From Parapontixanthobacter aurantiacus (GTDB taxonomy: Bacteria; Pseudomonadota; Alphaproteobacteria; Sphingomonadales; Sphingomonadaceae): 64,000 nt of DNA. The number at the start of each line of letters is the position of its first letter. Within the stretch, counting starts at the first letter, position 1. Under the pieces are notes generated by a model. It was not told the DNA's origin. It did not search any database and was given only the letters and a program-made list of their open reading frames with translations. Shown one piece after another: positions 42,428 to 51,446 of this stretch. The position numbers were made by a program, and so were the translations under genes. The stretch is taken from positions 1,622,975-1,686,974 of the forward strand of contig NZ_WTYW01000001.1 of NCBI RefSeq assembly GCF_009827635.1. The letters run 5' to 3'.

Positions 42428-43345
42428 ATGAGGGGTCGAAACCTCGCAGTTTTGGGGATCGCCGTCTTTCTCGGCCTGATCGCCGTTTTTCTGGCGAATA
42501 GCTATTTCTCTGGCATCGAAGCGCGGCAGGAACGCCTCGCACAGGACGAGGCGATGACGCGAATCGTCGTCGCGACGCAGGATATGGGCTTCGGCACCGC
42601 TCTCGCGCCCACCAATATGCGGCTCGCCGCCTGGCCCGCCGCTTCGGTGCCGATCGGTGCCTTCACTTCCATCGAGGACGCGACCCGCGGCGGTCGCGTC
42701 GCGCTCCGCCCGCTGGCCGTGGGCGAACCGATCCTTTCCAGCAAGGTTTCCGGCGAAGGCGGTCGTGCGACCCTCTCGGCTGTTCTGCCTGAGGATCAGC
42801 GCGCCGTATCCATTCCAGTCAATGAGATTACCGGCGTCGCCGGTTTCGTGCGTGCAGGCGACGTCGTCGACGTCATGCTGACGCGACAGATTCCGGGCGA
42901 CGGCGCACAGGGTGACGACCAGTTCACCTCGACCGTGCTGGAAAACGTGCTCGTCCTCGCCATCGACCAGGTGGCGAGCGAAAGCGAGACCGCCCCCGCT
43001 GTCGGAAAGACCGCGACCTTGCAGACCGATCTTTACGGCGCGCAGAAGCTGACGCTGGCCAATCAATTAGGCAATCTCAGCCTCGCCCTTCGCAATGTGG
43101 AGAACCAGACGGTCGGCGGCACGTCGCCCGTCCTGCCGAGCGATCTCGGCAGCGCCGGTCTCTACATTCCTGCGCGCAACACCGGCGGCGGCTCCCCCGC
43201 CCCCGCCCCCGCCCCGCGCATGGCCCAAGCCACAACGCCCGCCGCCGCCCCTGCGCCCTCCGCACCGCGCTATCGCGGGCCGACGATGCAGATCGTGCGC
43301 GGCACGGACAACGAAACATACGAGGTGAACCGCTATGGCCGCTAA
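42428..43345 (+). CDS. cpaB: Flp pilus assembly protein CpaB (RcpC)
   Basis: The 305-residue protein has an N-terminal helix (LAVLGIAVFLGLIAVFLANS). A SAF/antifreeze-like domain follows (VVATQDMGFGTALAPTNMRL ... AVGEPILSSKV), then an RcpC-type domain (VSIPVNEITGVAGFVRAGDV, DVMLTRQIPGD). A proline/alanine linker with repeated PAPAP precedes the C terminus. In Tad systems it sits in the periplasm with the secretin. It overlaps cpaC by 11 bases. Confidence 0.93.
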   Translation: MRGRNLAVLGIAVFLGLIAVFLANSYFSGIEARQERLAQDEAMTRIVVATQDMGFGTALAPTNMRLAAWPAASVPIGAFTSIEDATRGGRVALRPLAVGEPILSSKVSGEGGRATLSAVLPEDQRAVSIPVNEITGVAGFVRAGDVVDVMLTRQIPGDGAQGDDQFTSTVLENVLVLAIDQVASESETAPAVGKTATLQTDLYGAQKLTLANQLGNLSLALRNVENQTVGGTSPVLPSDLGSAGLYIPARNTGGGSPAPAPAPRMAQATTPAAAPAPSAPRYRGPTMQIVRGTDNETYEVNRYGR

Positions 43346-44849
43346 GACTATCCGTCGCCTCATGGGGCTGACCACGGCGCTCGCCGCTATCGGCGCTGCA
43401 ACCACCGTATCCGCACAGGATTATCGACCGGGATATGGGCAGGCCGAAATGTCGGTCCATGCCGGTTCGGTCGAGGTTCCCCTGAACAAGAGCCAGGTCA
43501 TCACTGCCGACCGCACGATCGACCGCGCGCTGATCGGGAACGAGGAAATCGCGGACATCTTCCCGATTTCCGACCGCAGCGTCTATGTCCTGGGCAAGGC
43601 GATGGGAACGACCAGCCTCACCCTATACGACCGGCAGAACCGCGTCCTTGCCGTGGTCGATGTCGCGGTCGGGCCGGACGTCATTTCCCTGCGCGACCAG
43701 ATCGGTAGCATGATGCCGAACGAGCAGGTCGATGCCCGCCTCACAAATGGCAAGATCGTGATGAGCGGCACTGCATCCAGCGTCGGCGCCGCCGATCGCA
43801 TGGTGCAGCTTGCCCGCGCCTATGCCGGGGAAGAGAACGTCGTCAATCTGATGACGCTGGGCACCAGCCAGCAGATCATGCTCGAAGTGCGCTTTGCCGA
43901 AGTCAACCGGCAGGTCGGCAAGGATATCGGCATCAGTGCTTTGTTCACCAATGGCAGCGATTTTCAGGGTGTTATCGGTAATGGAGCGGGCTTTACCAGT
44001 GACGGTCTCAGGCTGTCAGAAATTACTGACAGCTTCGCGATTATCAACGGCGTGTTCGACGTTGCGGGCCTGACTATCGACGCAGCGCTCGACGCGCTGG
44101 AGGAACGCGGCCTGTCCAAGACGCTGGCCGAACCGACCCTCGTCTCGCTTTCGGGCGAAAAGGCCAGCTTCCTTGCCGGTGGCGAGTTCCCGATCCCGGT
44201 CGTGCAGAGCGGGTCCGGCGGGGCAGCTAACGGCGATGGCGGCAACGCGATTACCATCGAGTTCAAGCCCTTCGGCGTCAGCCTCGGCTTCACCCCCACG
44301 CTGATCGGCAACGACGTCATAAACCTGCTGGTCGAACCCGAAGTCAGTTCCATCGACGAAGCCGCTTCGATTTCGGTCGGCAGCCTGCGTATTCCGGGCC
44401 TCCAGACCCGCCGCGCCAGCACCGTCGTCGAATTGCGCGACGGGGAAAGCTTCGCCATCGCCGGGCTGATCCAGTCCGACTTCGCGACGACGGTCAACCA
44501 GGTGCCGATCCTCGGCTCCATCCCGATCCTCGGCTCGCTGTTCCGCTCCTCCAGCTTCCAGAAGGGCGAGACCGAGCTGCTGATCGTGGTGACGCCGCGC
44601 CTCGTCCAGCCGATCCGGCCCGACCAGGTGCAACTGCCGACCGAGCGGGTGACCGATCCGGTGCAGGCCGACGTCATCCTCAACGGCACGGGCTATCGCC
44701 CCTACGACAATGCGGCCGGGCAGCGCCCGACCCGCGACGGGCCGGTGCGCTTCGATCCGGCGGCGCCTCCGCCCGACTATGCCGCCGACGCCTCGCTCGA
44801 CAATCGCCTGAACGACGCCACCCGCGGGGAGAGCGAATATGAGTATTGA
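43335..44849 (+). CDS. cpaC: outer-membrane secretin CpaC (RcpA)
   Basis: The 504-residue protein has a signal peptide (GLTTALAAIGAATTVSAQ), a pilus/N0-like domain (VEVPLNKSQVITADRTIDRA, ISDRSVYVLGKAMGTTSLTL) and a BON-like repeat. The secretin core has EVRFAEVNRQVGKDIGI, EERGLSKTLAEPTLVSLSGE, LAGGEFPIPV and the C-terminal VPILGSIPILGSLFRSSSFQ. It forms the outer-membrane pore for the pilus. The C-terminal tail of about 70 residues is proline-rich. It overlaps the small lipoprotein gene by 11 bases. Confidence 0.95.
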   Translation: MAAKTIRRLMGLTTALAAIGAATTVSAQDYRPGYGQAEMSVHAGSVEVPLNKSQVITADRTIDRALIGNEEIADIFPISDRSVYVLGKAMGTTSLTLYDRQNRVLAVVDVAVGPDVISLRDQIGSMMPNEQVDARLTNGKIVMSGTASSVGAADRMVQLARAYAGEENVVNLMTLGTSQQIMLEVRFAEVNRQVGKDIGISALFTNGSDFQGVIGNGAGFTSDGLRLSEITDSFAIINGVFDVAGLTIDAALDALEERGLSKTLAEPTLVSLSGEKASFLAGGEFPIPVVQSGSGGAANGDGGNAITIEFKPFGVSLGFTPTLIGNDVINLLVEPEVSSIDEAASISVGSLRIPGLQTRRASTVVELRDGESFAIAGLIQSDFATTVNQVPILGSIPILGSLFRSSSFQKGETELLIVVTPRLVQPIRPDQVQLPTERVTDPVQADVILNGTGYRPYDNAAGQRPTRDGPVRFDPAAPPPDYAADASLDNRLNDATRGESEYEY

Positions 44850-45138
44850 TCGCACCGCCCTGCGCGGCGTTTCCGCCCTCGCCTTGCTGCTGGCCGCCTC
44901 GGCCTGCGCCTCGATCGAGGACCGCGAGCTCTACGGCTACCAGGATCCGGGCTTCGGCTCCGCCAATCGCGCGACCTACGCCGCGCAGGTGGTGAACCCC
45001 GATCCCGTCTATGACGAGCCGATGGAATCGAGCGCCTCGCGCGCCGTCGATGCCGTCGATGCCTATCGCGACAAGACCGTCGAAGAACCCGACACGATCT
45101 CCACGACCGAGGGCGTGTCCACCGGACCGGGAGCCTGA
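44839..45138 (+). CDS. small lipoprotein at the cpaD position
   Basis: The 99-residue precursor has a lipoprotein signal peptide (LALLLAASACAS, lipobox SAC) and a short acidic mature part (YQDPGFGSANRATYAAQVVN). It lies where cpaD normally is, between cpaC and the TadE/G-type genes, but is about half the usual CpaD length and I cannot align a CpaD domain. It could be a shortened CpaD or an unrelated pilotin-like protein. Confidence 0.75.
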   Translation: MSIDRTALRGVSALALLLAASACASIEDRELYGYQDPGFGSANRATYAAQVVNPDPVYDEPMESSASRAVDAVDAYRDKTVEEPDTISTTEGVSTGPGA

Positions 45139-45142
45139 TATC

Positions 45143-46720
45143 ATGCGCCGCCTCGCCAATCCTCTTGCCAAGTCCTTCTGGTCCGGCGAGCACGGGGCGG
45201 TCGCGGCGACCTATGCGCTGGCGCTCGTCCCGCTCATCGCGATGGCCGGGGTGGGCATGGACTATGCCCGGCTGATGGGGATGGACAGCGAATTGCAGAA
45301 CGGGGCCGACCAGGCCGCGCTCGCCGCCGCCTCGCAGCTCGACGGGAAGTCGGGCGCCTGCACGAGGGCTTCGACCGCGGCGCGCTCGCTGGTGGTCAAT
45401 ACGAGCCTTCTGACGAGCGACGACAACGCGATCACCTTCACCGAGGCGACCGATTGTTCGGGCAGCGAGTCGATCATGTTCTGGCAGGACAAGGCGAAGA
45501 CGAACGCCGCGACCTCGGATGCGAATGCCAATTTCGTGGAGGTGCTGGTGGATGTGCGCGGGGTGGACTACGCCCTGCTGCCCGTTACCGGAGCGCTGCG
45601 CGGCGAATTGCAGGCGGCGGCGCTGGCGGGCCTCGGCTCGGCGATCTGCAAGGTTCCGCCGATCATGATCTGCCATCCCGATCCCGGCACGCCCTTCAAC
45701 GCCGATGCGCGCAAGGGCCAGGGGATCGCCGCGACGGGCCACTCCACCGGCAAGAACAAGGCCGGAGGCGATGCCGGAACGACGACATCCGGGACCAAGT
45801 GGTCGCCGGGCAATTTCGGCTTCCTGCAAATTCCCGGCGTCGACGGCGATGCTGGCAACAAGAACGCCCGGCTGCTGACGGCGCTGGCTTTCAACACGCC
45901 GCAAACCGACTGCATCAGCCTCGAGAACAACAAGGTCAGCACCGGCAACCCGCAGGGGCTGTACGATGCGATCAACACCCGCTTCGATCTGTACGATTTC
46001 CCAAGCAATGGCGGCTCGACGCTCGCGCCGTGCCAGGGCGGCGCTTGCCTTGCCGCTCCCAATGTGACCAAGGATTTCATTCGTACGAAGACAAGCGGCA
46101 ATAATTCCTGCAAGGTCGGCAATAATGGTTGGGAACTGCCGAAATCCGGCTCGGAGTTCAAACCTGTCGCAAGCGGTTCCTGGTCAGCCGGAAAGGTCAG
46201 CGCCAACAATCCGACGGTGATGGGCCTGCCGCGCGATAACTGCCATTATACGAGCTTTAACGGCACCGGCCTTTGCGGAACCGGCACGGGACGGTTTGGC
46301 GATGGAAACTGGGCGCGCGAGGATTATTTCGCGAAGAACCATGCAACGCCCCCGCCGGGCTATGCGACGATGACCCGCTACGAAACCTATCTGTGGGAAA
46401 TCGCCAACGACAAGATCAACAATACCGCTCCGCAGTCCGGCAAGCCCGTCTGCAGCGCCGCGACCGGTCCAAAGGAACGCCGTGTCCTCAGCATCGCGGT
46501 CGTGACGAATTGCGCTGAACTCAGCGGTACGTCGACGCCCGTTAATATCGAGGATTTCGTCGATGTTTTCCTCGTCGAACCCTCGGTCGACGACGCCAAG
46601 CGCTACAACGCGTTCAAAGACGTTATTTATTTCGAAATCATTGGAAAGTCGCAAATTGCCGGCAACGGCGTGTTCGGCTCGCAGGAGGTACGGCGCGACG
46701 TCCCGTATCTGATCGAATGA
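45143..46720 (+). CDS. tadG: TadG-like pilus assembly protein
   Basis: The 525-residue protein has an N-terminal basic leader and pseudopilin-like helix (GAVAATYALALVPLIAMAGV) with GMDYARLMGMDSELQNGADQ AALAAAS typical of TadG/Flp-type proteins. A long extracytoplasmic region rich in Gly, Asn and Cys then runs to the end (CHYTSFNGTGLCGTG, KPVCSAATGP, CAELSG). No von Willebrand A domain is evident. It starts at ATG 45143; earlier starts lie inside the lipoprotein gene. It overlaps the next gene by four bases. Confidence 0.85.
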   Translation: MRRLANPLAKSFWSGEHGAVAATYALALVPLIAMAGVGMDYARLMGMDSELQNGADQAALAAASQLDGKSGACTRASTAARSLVVNTSLLTSDDNAITFTEATDCSGSESIMFWQDKAKTNAATSDANANFVEVLVDVRGVDYALLPVTGALRGELQAAALAGLGSAICKVPPIMICHPDPGTPFNADARKGQGIAATGHSTGKNKAGGDAGTTTSGTKWSPGNFGFLQIPGVDGDAGNKNARLLTALAFNTPQTDCISLENNKVSTGNPQGLYDAINTRFDLYDFPSNGGSTLAPCQGGACLAAPNVTKDFIRTKTSGNNSCKVGNNGWELPKSGSEFKPVASGSWSAGKVSANNPTVMGLPRDNCHYTSFNGTGLCGTGTGRFGDGNWAREDYFAKNHATPPPGYATMTRYETYLWEIANDKINNTAPQSGKPVCSAATGPKERRVLSIAVVTNCAELSGTSTPVNIEDFVDVFLVEPSVDDAKRYNAFKDVIYFEIIGKSQIAGNGVFGSQEVRRDVPYLIE

Positions 46721-47214
46721 GGTTTGTGCGCGCCTTCATCCGCGATCGCTCCGGTGCGGCGGCCGCCGAAATGGCGCTGATGGTGCCCCTGCTGATGATC
46801 CTGATGTTCGGCGGCTTCGAGGCAGGCCATTATTTCTACACCGAGCACAAGATCGTGAAGGCCGTGCGCGACGGGGCGCGCTATGCCGGGCGGCTGCCTT
46901 TCAGCGCCTATGATTGCGGATCGGGCACGAGCAGCCAAGCGGCGCTCATCCAGAACGTCACCCGCACTGGCGTTGCCGATACGACGGCCCCGCCGCTGAT
47001 CTACAACTGGACCGACAATGCCGATGTAACCGTTTCAGTAACCTGCAATACGGCGGAAACGACGAAGGGCATCTTCACCGACCTCGCTTCCGGCGCGCCG
47101 GTCGTGACCGTGTCGGCGACGGCGTCCTATCCCTCACTGTTCGGAGCATTGGGCCTGCTCGATGCGGACATCAACGTGGCCGCCAACGCACAGGCCGTGG
47201 TGAACGGGCTATGA
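46717..47214 (+). CDS. tadE: TadE-like minor pseudopilin
   Basis: The 165-residue TadE-type protein has a short basic leader, cleavage region RSGAAAAEMALMVPLLMILM and a hydrophobic helix with FGGFEAGHYFY. A hydrophilic tail has two cysteines. It is a minor pilin of the Tad system, processed by CpaA. The ATG overlaps the tadG stop (ATGA) and its own stop overlaps the next ATG. Confidence 0.9.
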   Translation: MRFVRAFIRDRSGAAAAEMALMVPLLMILMFGGFEAGHYFYTEHKIVKAVRDGARYAGRLPFSAYDCGSGTSSQAALIQNVTRTGVADTTAPPLIYNWTDNADVTVSVTCNTAETTKGIFTDLASGAPVVTVSATASYPSLFGALGLLDADINVAANAQAVVNGL

Positions 47215-47855
47215 GTTCGCATTGCGCCATTCCTCACCGATCCGGCGGCGCCTTCCTCAGCGATTTCGCCCGCGACGAGCATGGCGCGAGCGCCGCTGAA
47301 TTTGCGCTAGTTCTGCCGATCTTCCTGCTGTTCCTGCTCGGCATCCTCGATGTCGGCCTCTATGCCTGGAACTTCAACCAGACCGAGAAGGCGACGCAGA
47401 TGGGCACGCGCTGGGCCGTCGCGACCGACATGGTGCCGAGCGGGCTCGCCAGCTACAGCTTCGCCGTGAATGGTGGCATTCCGCAGGGCACAGTGGTTCC
47501 GAAGACCGCGTTTGGCGGCGTGACCTGCACCTCGACCGGTTGCACTTGTGTTGGTCAATGCGCGACTGGTCTGACGCCCGGCTTTGACTCCGCCGCCTTC
47601 ACGGCGATCGCCGACCGGATGCGGCAGTTCAAGGGCGACATCGAAGATACCGATATCACGATCGATTACGACTGGTCGGGCATCGGTTATGCCGGCGATC
47701 CCAACGGCCCGGACGTCGCACCTTTCGTAACCGTCACGGTCGACGGACTCGACTTTCAGCCAATCTCGACATTGCTGTTCGGCGCCGATGTCGGGCTTCC
47801 CGCAGTCTCCCACACGCTGACCGCCGAAGACAGCCAGGGGACGTTCGCGAATTGA
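47211..47855 (+). CDS. second TadE-like minor pseudopilin
   Basis: The 214-residue protein has leader and cleavage motif DEHGASAAEFALVLPIFLLF, helix LLGILDVGLYAWNF and a longer tail with a cysteine cluster (CTSTGCTCVGQC, four cysteines in twelve residues). The cysteine cluster could form disulfides outside the cell. It starts at ATG 47211, overlapping the previous stop by four bases. Confidence 0.88.
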   Translation: MSSHCAIPHRSGGAFLSDFARDEHGASAAEFALVLPIFLLFLLGILDVGLYAWNFNQTEKATQMGTRWAVATDMVPSGLASYSFAVNGGIPQGTVVPKTAFGGVTCTSTGCTCVGQCATGLTPGFDSAAFTAIADRMRQFKGDIEDTDITIDYDWSGIGYAGDPNGPDVAPFVTVTVDGLDFQPISTLLFGADVGLPAVSHTLTAEDSQGTFAN

Positions 47856-47856
47856 C

Positions 47857-49041
47857 ATGAGCAGGCTCGACGAAATCAGGAAGATGAACACGCAGAACGC
47901 CCTCCACATGCCGGCCGGCGTCACCGTGGTCGCCCGCCGCGAGATGCTCGACGTGCTCGACGCGCTCGACGATGACATCGCGACGCTTGCCTGCGCACCG
48001 TCCGAACTGCCCGCCCTCGACAAGCTGCGCGATACCCGCATCCTGGTGATTGAGGTCGACCCCTCGCTGACCGGATCGATCGAGCGCGTGGACGCGCTGC
48101 GCCGCAGCCTGCCCGATACGCCGATCATCGCTGCGCTCGACACGATCGACATCACGACGACGCGCGCCCTGATGCGCCGCGGCGTGGCCGATTTCGTCGG
48201 CCTCCCGTTCCAGATCGAGGAACTGCTCGCCGCGATCAGCGATGCCGCCCGCACGATCGAGCACCGCCGCGACGGCGATGTGCGCTTGGCGCCATTCCTC
48301 GCCATCACGAAGACCATCGGCGGTGCGGGTTCGACGACCGTCGCGACGCATCTGGCCGCCGCCCTTGCGGAAGAACGCGGAGCGGGTGCGCGCGCCTGCA
48401 TCATCGATTGCGACCTTCAGACCGGGGATGCCGGTGCCTATCTCGGTTGCGCGCCGCGCCTGACGCTTGCCGATCTGATCGATGCCGAAGGGCGCCTCGA
48501 TGAGGACCTGCTGCGTTCGGTCGTATGCGAAGGCGATCCCCGCGTGGACGTCGTTGCCGCCCCGTCCGACATCCTGCCGATCGAGGCGGTCGATTTCGAC
48601 CGGCTGATGGCGGTCATCACGTTGGCGCGGAAGCAATACGACATCGTGATCGTCGATCTGCCCGCCGCTCTTACTAACTGGGCCGTGTCCACCCTCTTCG
48701 CCGCCACCCGCGTCGTGCAGGTGGGGACCTTGTCGTTGGCGAGCTTGCGCCATGCCAAGCGTCAGATTCAGTTCCTGCAATCGCTGGGGCTGGAGCGCGA
48801 CCGCTTCGACATCGTGCTCAACCGCGTCGAGAAGCGGCTGTTCAAGACGATCGATGCGGGCGATGCGGCAGAGGCGCTGAACATGCCGATTGCGGCCTCG
48901 CTGATCGCCGATCCGCAGCTTCTCCAGAATGCGCAGGACGAAGGCGCCCTCGTCCAGCACGTGCAGCGCAAGACCAAGTTCGGCAAGCAGATCGAGGCGC
49001 TGGCCCAGACGATCAATGCAAAGCTCGAAGGGAGCGACTGA
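47857..49041 (+). CDS. cpaE: CpaE/TadZ pilus localisation ATPase
   Basis: The 394-residue protein has a receiver-like N-terminal domain (RILVIEVDPSL ... TPIIAALDTID, RRGVADFVGLPFQIEELLAA). Its MinD/ParA-type ATPase domain starts near 147 (FLAITKTIGGAGSTTVATHL), with CIIDCDLQTGDAGAYLGC and DIVIVDLPAAL. In the Walker loop the lysine sits two residues before the double glycine (KTIGGAG), unlike the usual KGGVG, so ATPase activity may differ. CpaE positions the pilus machine at the pole. Confidence 0.92.
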   Translation: MSRLDEIRKMNTQNALHMPAGVTVVARREMLDVLDALDDDIATLACAPSELPALDKLRDTRILVIEVDPSLTGSIERVDALRRSLPDTPIIAALDTIDITTTRALMRRGVADFVGLPFQIEELLAAISDAARTIEHRRDGDVRLAPFLAITKTIGGAGSTTVATHLAAALAEERGAGARACIIDCDLQTGDAGAYLGCAPRLTLADLIDAEGRLDEDLLRSVVCEGDPRVDVVAAPSDILPIEAVDFDRLMAVITLARKQYDIVIVDLPAALTNWAVSTLFAATRVVQVGTLSLASLRHAKRQIQFLQSLGLERDRFDIVLNRVEKRLFKTIDAGDAAEALNMPIAASLIADPQLLQNAQDEGALVQHVQRKTKFGKQIEALAQTINAKLEGSD

Positions 49042-49042
49042 C

Positions 49043-50440
49043 ATGTGGAAGATTCGCCGCCCCGAGGATGACCGTTCGACCCCGGCCCCGAGCCCGGAAC
49101 ACGTCGCCAACGACACGGTCGAGGTCGTCGAGGACGTCTCGCTCCACCCGAAGAACTCGGAACGCGAAGAGCGGATGCTGCAGGTCAAGTCGGCGGTGCA
49201 CAGCGCGCTGCTGGACAAGCTCAACCTCTCGATGCTCGACAAGCTGCCGCACGAACAGATCAAGAGCGAAATCACCGCCATCGTCCCTGAGTTGCTGGTC
49301 ACTTTTGACCAGCCCCTCAACCGCGAGGAACGGGCCGATCTCGTTGACCAGATCCTTCACGAATTGCTCGGGCTCGGACCGCTCGAACCGCTGCTGGCCG
49401 ACGATTCCATTACCGACATTCTCGTCAACGGGTGCGACACGGTCTTCGTCGAACGGCAGGGCCGGCTCGAGCGGATGCCGACGCGCTTCCAGAACGAGAA
49501 GCACCTGATGCGGATCATCCAGAAGATCGTCAGCGCCGTGGGCCGCCGGATCGACGAAAGCTCGCCCTTCGTGGATGCGCGTCTCGCCGACGGATCGCGC
49601 GTCAACGCAATCGTCGCGCCCCTCGCGCTCGACGGTTCGCTGCTGTCCATCCGCAAGTTCTCGAAGCGCCCGATCAGCATGCAGAAGCTGGTCGATCTCG
49701 GCAGTATGCCCGCCGCCATGGCGGAAGTGCTGATGGCGGTCGTGCGCTCGCGCCGCAACGTCCTCATCTCCGGCGGTACGGGTTCGGGCAAGACGACCAT
49801 GCTCAATGCCTGTTCCTCCTTCATCGACGAGAGCGAACGCATCGTCACCATCGAGGACAGCGCCGAGCTTCAGCTGCAGCAGGAGCATGTCGCACGGCTC
49901 GAGACGCGCCCCGCCAACATCGAGGGTACGGGCGAAGTGACGCAGCGCGACCTCGTCAAGAACGCCCTGCGTATGCGGCCTGATCGAATCATCGTCGGCG
50001 AAGTCCGCGCCGGGGAGGCCTTCGACATGCTGCAGGCGATGAATACCGGCCATGACGGCTCGATGACGACGGTTCACGCGAATACGCCGCGCGACGCGCT
50101 CTCGCGGCTCGAGCAGATGATCGGCATGAGCGGGATCGACATCACCGCGCGTTCCAGCCGCAACCAGATCGCCTCCGCCATCAACGTCGTGCTGCAGGTC
50201 GGCCGCCTGTCCGACGGCAAACGCAAGGTGCTCAGCCTGTCCGAGCTCACCGGCATGGAAGGCGAGACGATCACCATGCAGGAAATCTTCAAGTTCAAGC
50301 GCGAGGGGATCGAGGAAGACGGCACGGTGCGCGGCCATTTCGAAGCCACCGGCATCCGTCCCAAGTTCCTCGCCGAGGCAGAGGCGCATGGCGTCACCCT
50401 GTCGCCCGAACTGTTCCGTCCGGATGCGAAGATCGGCTGA
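49043..50440 (+). CDS. cpaF: CpaF/TadA secretion ATPase
   Basis: The 465-residue hexameric motor drives pilus extension and retraction. It has the N-terminal domain ([20 protein letters not shown]), [20 protein letters not shown], Walker [14 protein letters not shown] and Walker [21 protein letters not shown]. The conserved His-box [19 protein letters not shown] and [11 protein letters not shown] follow. The start is at ATG 49043, two bases after the cpaE stop codon. Confidence 0.95.
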   Translation: MWKIRRPEDDRSTPAPSPEHVANDTVEVVEDVSLHPKNSEREERMLQVKSAVHSALLDKLNLSMLDKLPHEQIKSEITAIVPELLVTFDQPLNREERADLVDQILHELLGLGPLEPLLADDSITDILVNGCDTVFVERQGRLERMPTRFQNEKHLMRIIQKIVSAVGRRIDESSPFVDARLADGSRVNAIVAPLALDGSLLSIRKFSKRPISMQKLVDLGSMPAAMAEVLMAVVRSRRNVLISGGTGSGKTTMLNACSSFIDESERIVTIEDSAELQLQQEHVARLETRPANIEGTGEVTQRDLVKNALRMRPDRIIVGEVRAGEAFDMLQAMNTGHDGSMTTVHANTPRDALSRLEQMIGMSGIDITARSSRNQIASAINVVLQVGRLSDGKRKVLSLSELTGMEGETITMQEIFKFKREGIEEDGTVRGHFEATGIRPKFLAEAEAHGVTLSPELFRPDAKIG

Positions 50441-50443
50441 GCC

Positions 50444-51445
50444 ATGAGCGCAGAGATTACCCGCATCTTCATCCTGCTCGCGATCTTCGCGGCGGTCGTG
50501 CTGGTCATCCAGCTCGCCGGACGCGGCATCGCCAGCCGGTCGAGCCATCGCGGCGCGGTGAACAAGCGCCTCAAGATGATCGGCCAGGGCGGCGACCGGG
50601 AAAAGATCGTCGGCACGCTTCTCAAGAACCAGCCGCGCAATTTCAGCCATCTGCCGGGGTTCCTGGCGAGGCGCGCGACCGCGTTCGAGCGGACCGTCTT
50701 CACCTCCGGCATCTCGCTGACCGCAAGCCAGATGGCAGCCTTCATGGGGCTGGGCTTCGCCGGAATCGCGCTGTTCCTGATCCTGGTCTTTTCGGCGACG
50801 GGCGTGGGCGTATCCTTCGGCACGGTCCAGCTGGCCCTGCTCGTTTCGGCGGCGCTGGCCTTCGGCGTTCCCTATCTCGTCGTCAATCGCAAGGCGCTGA
50901 ACCGTCGCAAGAAGATGGAGCAGCAATTTCCGATCGCGCTCGACATCTTCGTGCGTGCGCTGCGGTCGGGTCACCCGGTGGCTTCCGCCATCGACCTCCT
51001 GACGCACGAAATGGAAGACCCGATCGGCAGCGAGTTCGGCATCGTGTCGGACGAGGTATCCTATGGCGCCGACCTCATCACTGCACTCAACCACATGGCG
51101 GAACGCTGGGACCTGGAGGACATGCGGATGTTCGTCGTCTCCTTGTCCGTACAGAGCCAGACGGGCGGCAACCTCGCCGAAATTCTCGACAACATCTCCA
51201 AGGTCATCCGCGATCGCCATTCGATGTTCATGAAGGTGCGCGCGCTCAGTTCCGAGGGGCGCATGACCGGGTGGATGCTGTCCGTCCTGCCGGTCGCGGC
51301 TTTCGTCCTCGTCTTCATCGGAGCGCCCGAATTCTATCTCGACGTGGCGGACGATCCGATCTTCATCATCGGGTCCATTTCCCTCCTCGTCATGTACACG
51401 ATCGGCGTCATGACCATCCGCCGCATGATCGATCTGAAGGTCTGA
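50444..51445 (+). CDS. tadB: TadB inner-membrane platform protein
   Basis: The 333-residue T2SF-family protein has an N-terminal helix (IFILLAIFAAVVLVIQL), two central helices (about 105-150) and the T2SF cytoplasmic domain (LDIFVRALRSGHPVASAIDL, FVVSLSVQSQTGGNLAEIL). C-terminal helices follow (LSVLPVAAFVLVFIG and IGSISLLVMYTIGVMTI). It forms the platform with TadC. It lies three bases after cpaF. Confidence 0.94.
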   Translation: MSAEITRIFILLAIFAAVVLVIQLAGRGIASRSSHRGAVNKRLKMIGQGGDREKIVGTLLKNQPRNFSHLPGFLARRATAFERTVFTSGISLTASQMAAFMGLGFAGIALFLILVFSATGVGVSFGTVQLALLVSAALAFGVPYLVVNRKALNRRKKMEQQFPIALDIFVRALRSGHPVASAIDLLTHEMEDPIGSEFGIVSDEVSYGADLITALNHMAERWDLEDMRMFVVSLSVQSQTGGNLAEILDNISKVIRDRHSMFMKVRALSSEGRMTGWMLSVLPVAAFVLVFIGAPEFYLDVADDPIFIIGSISLLVMYTIGVMTIRRMIDLKV

Positions 51446-51446
51446 C

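Noticed and set aside
47734..49320. 528-codon minus-strand frame opposite cpaE
   Set aside because: Shadow of a clear cpaE gene; low-complexity composition and no start signal.
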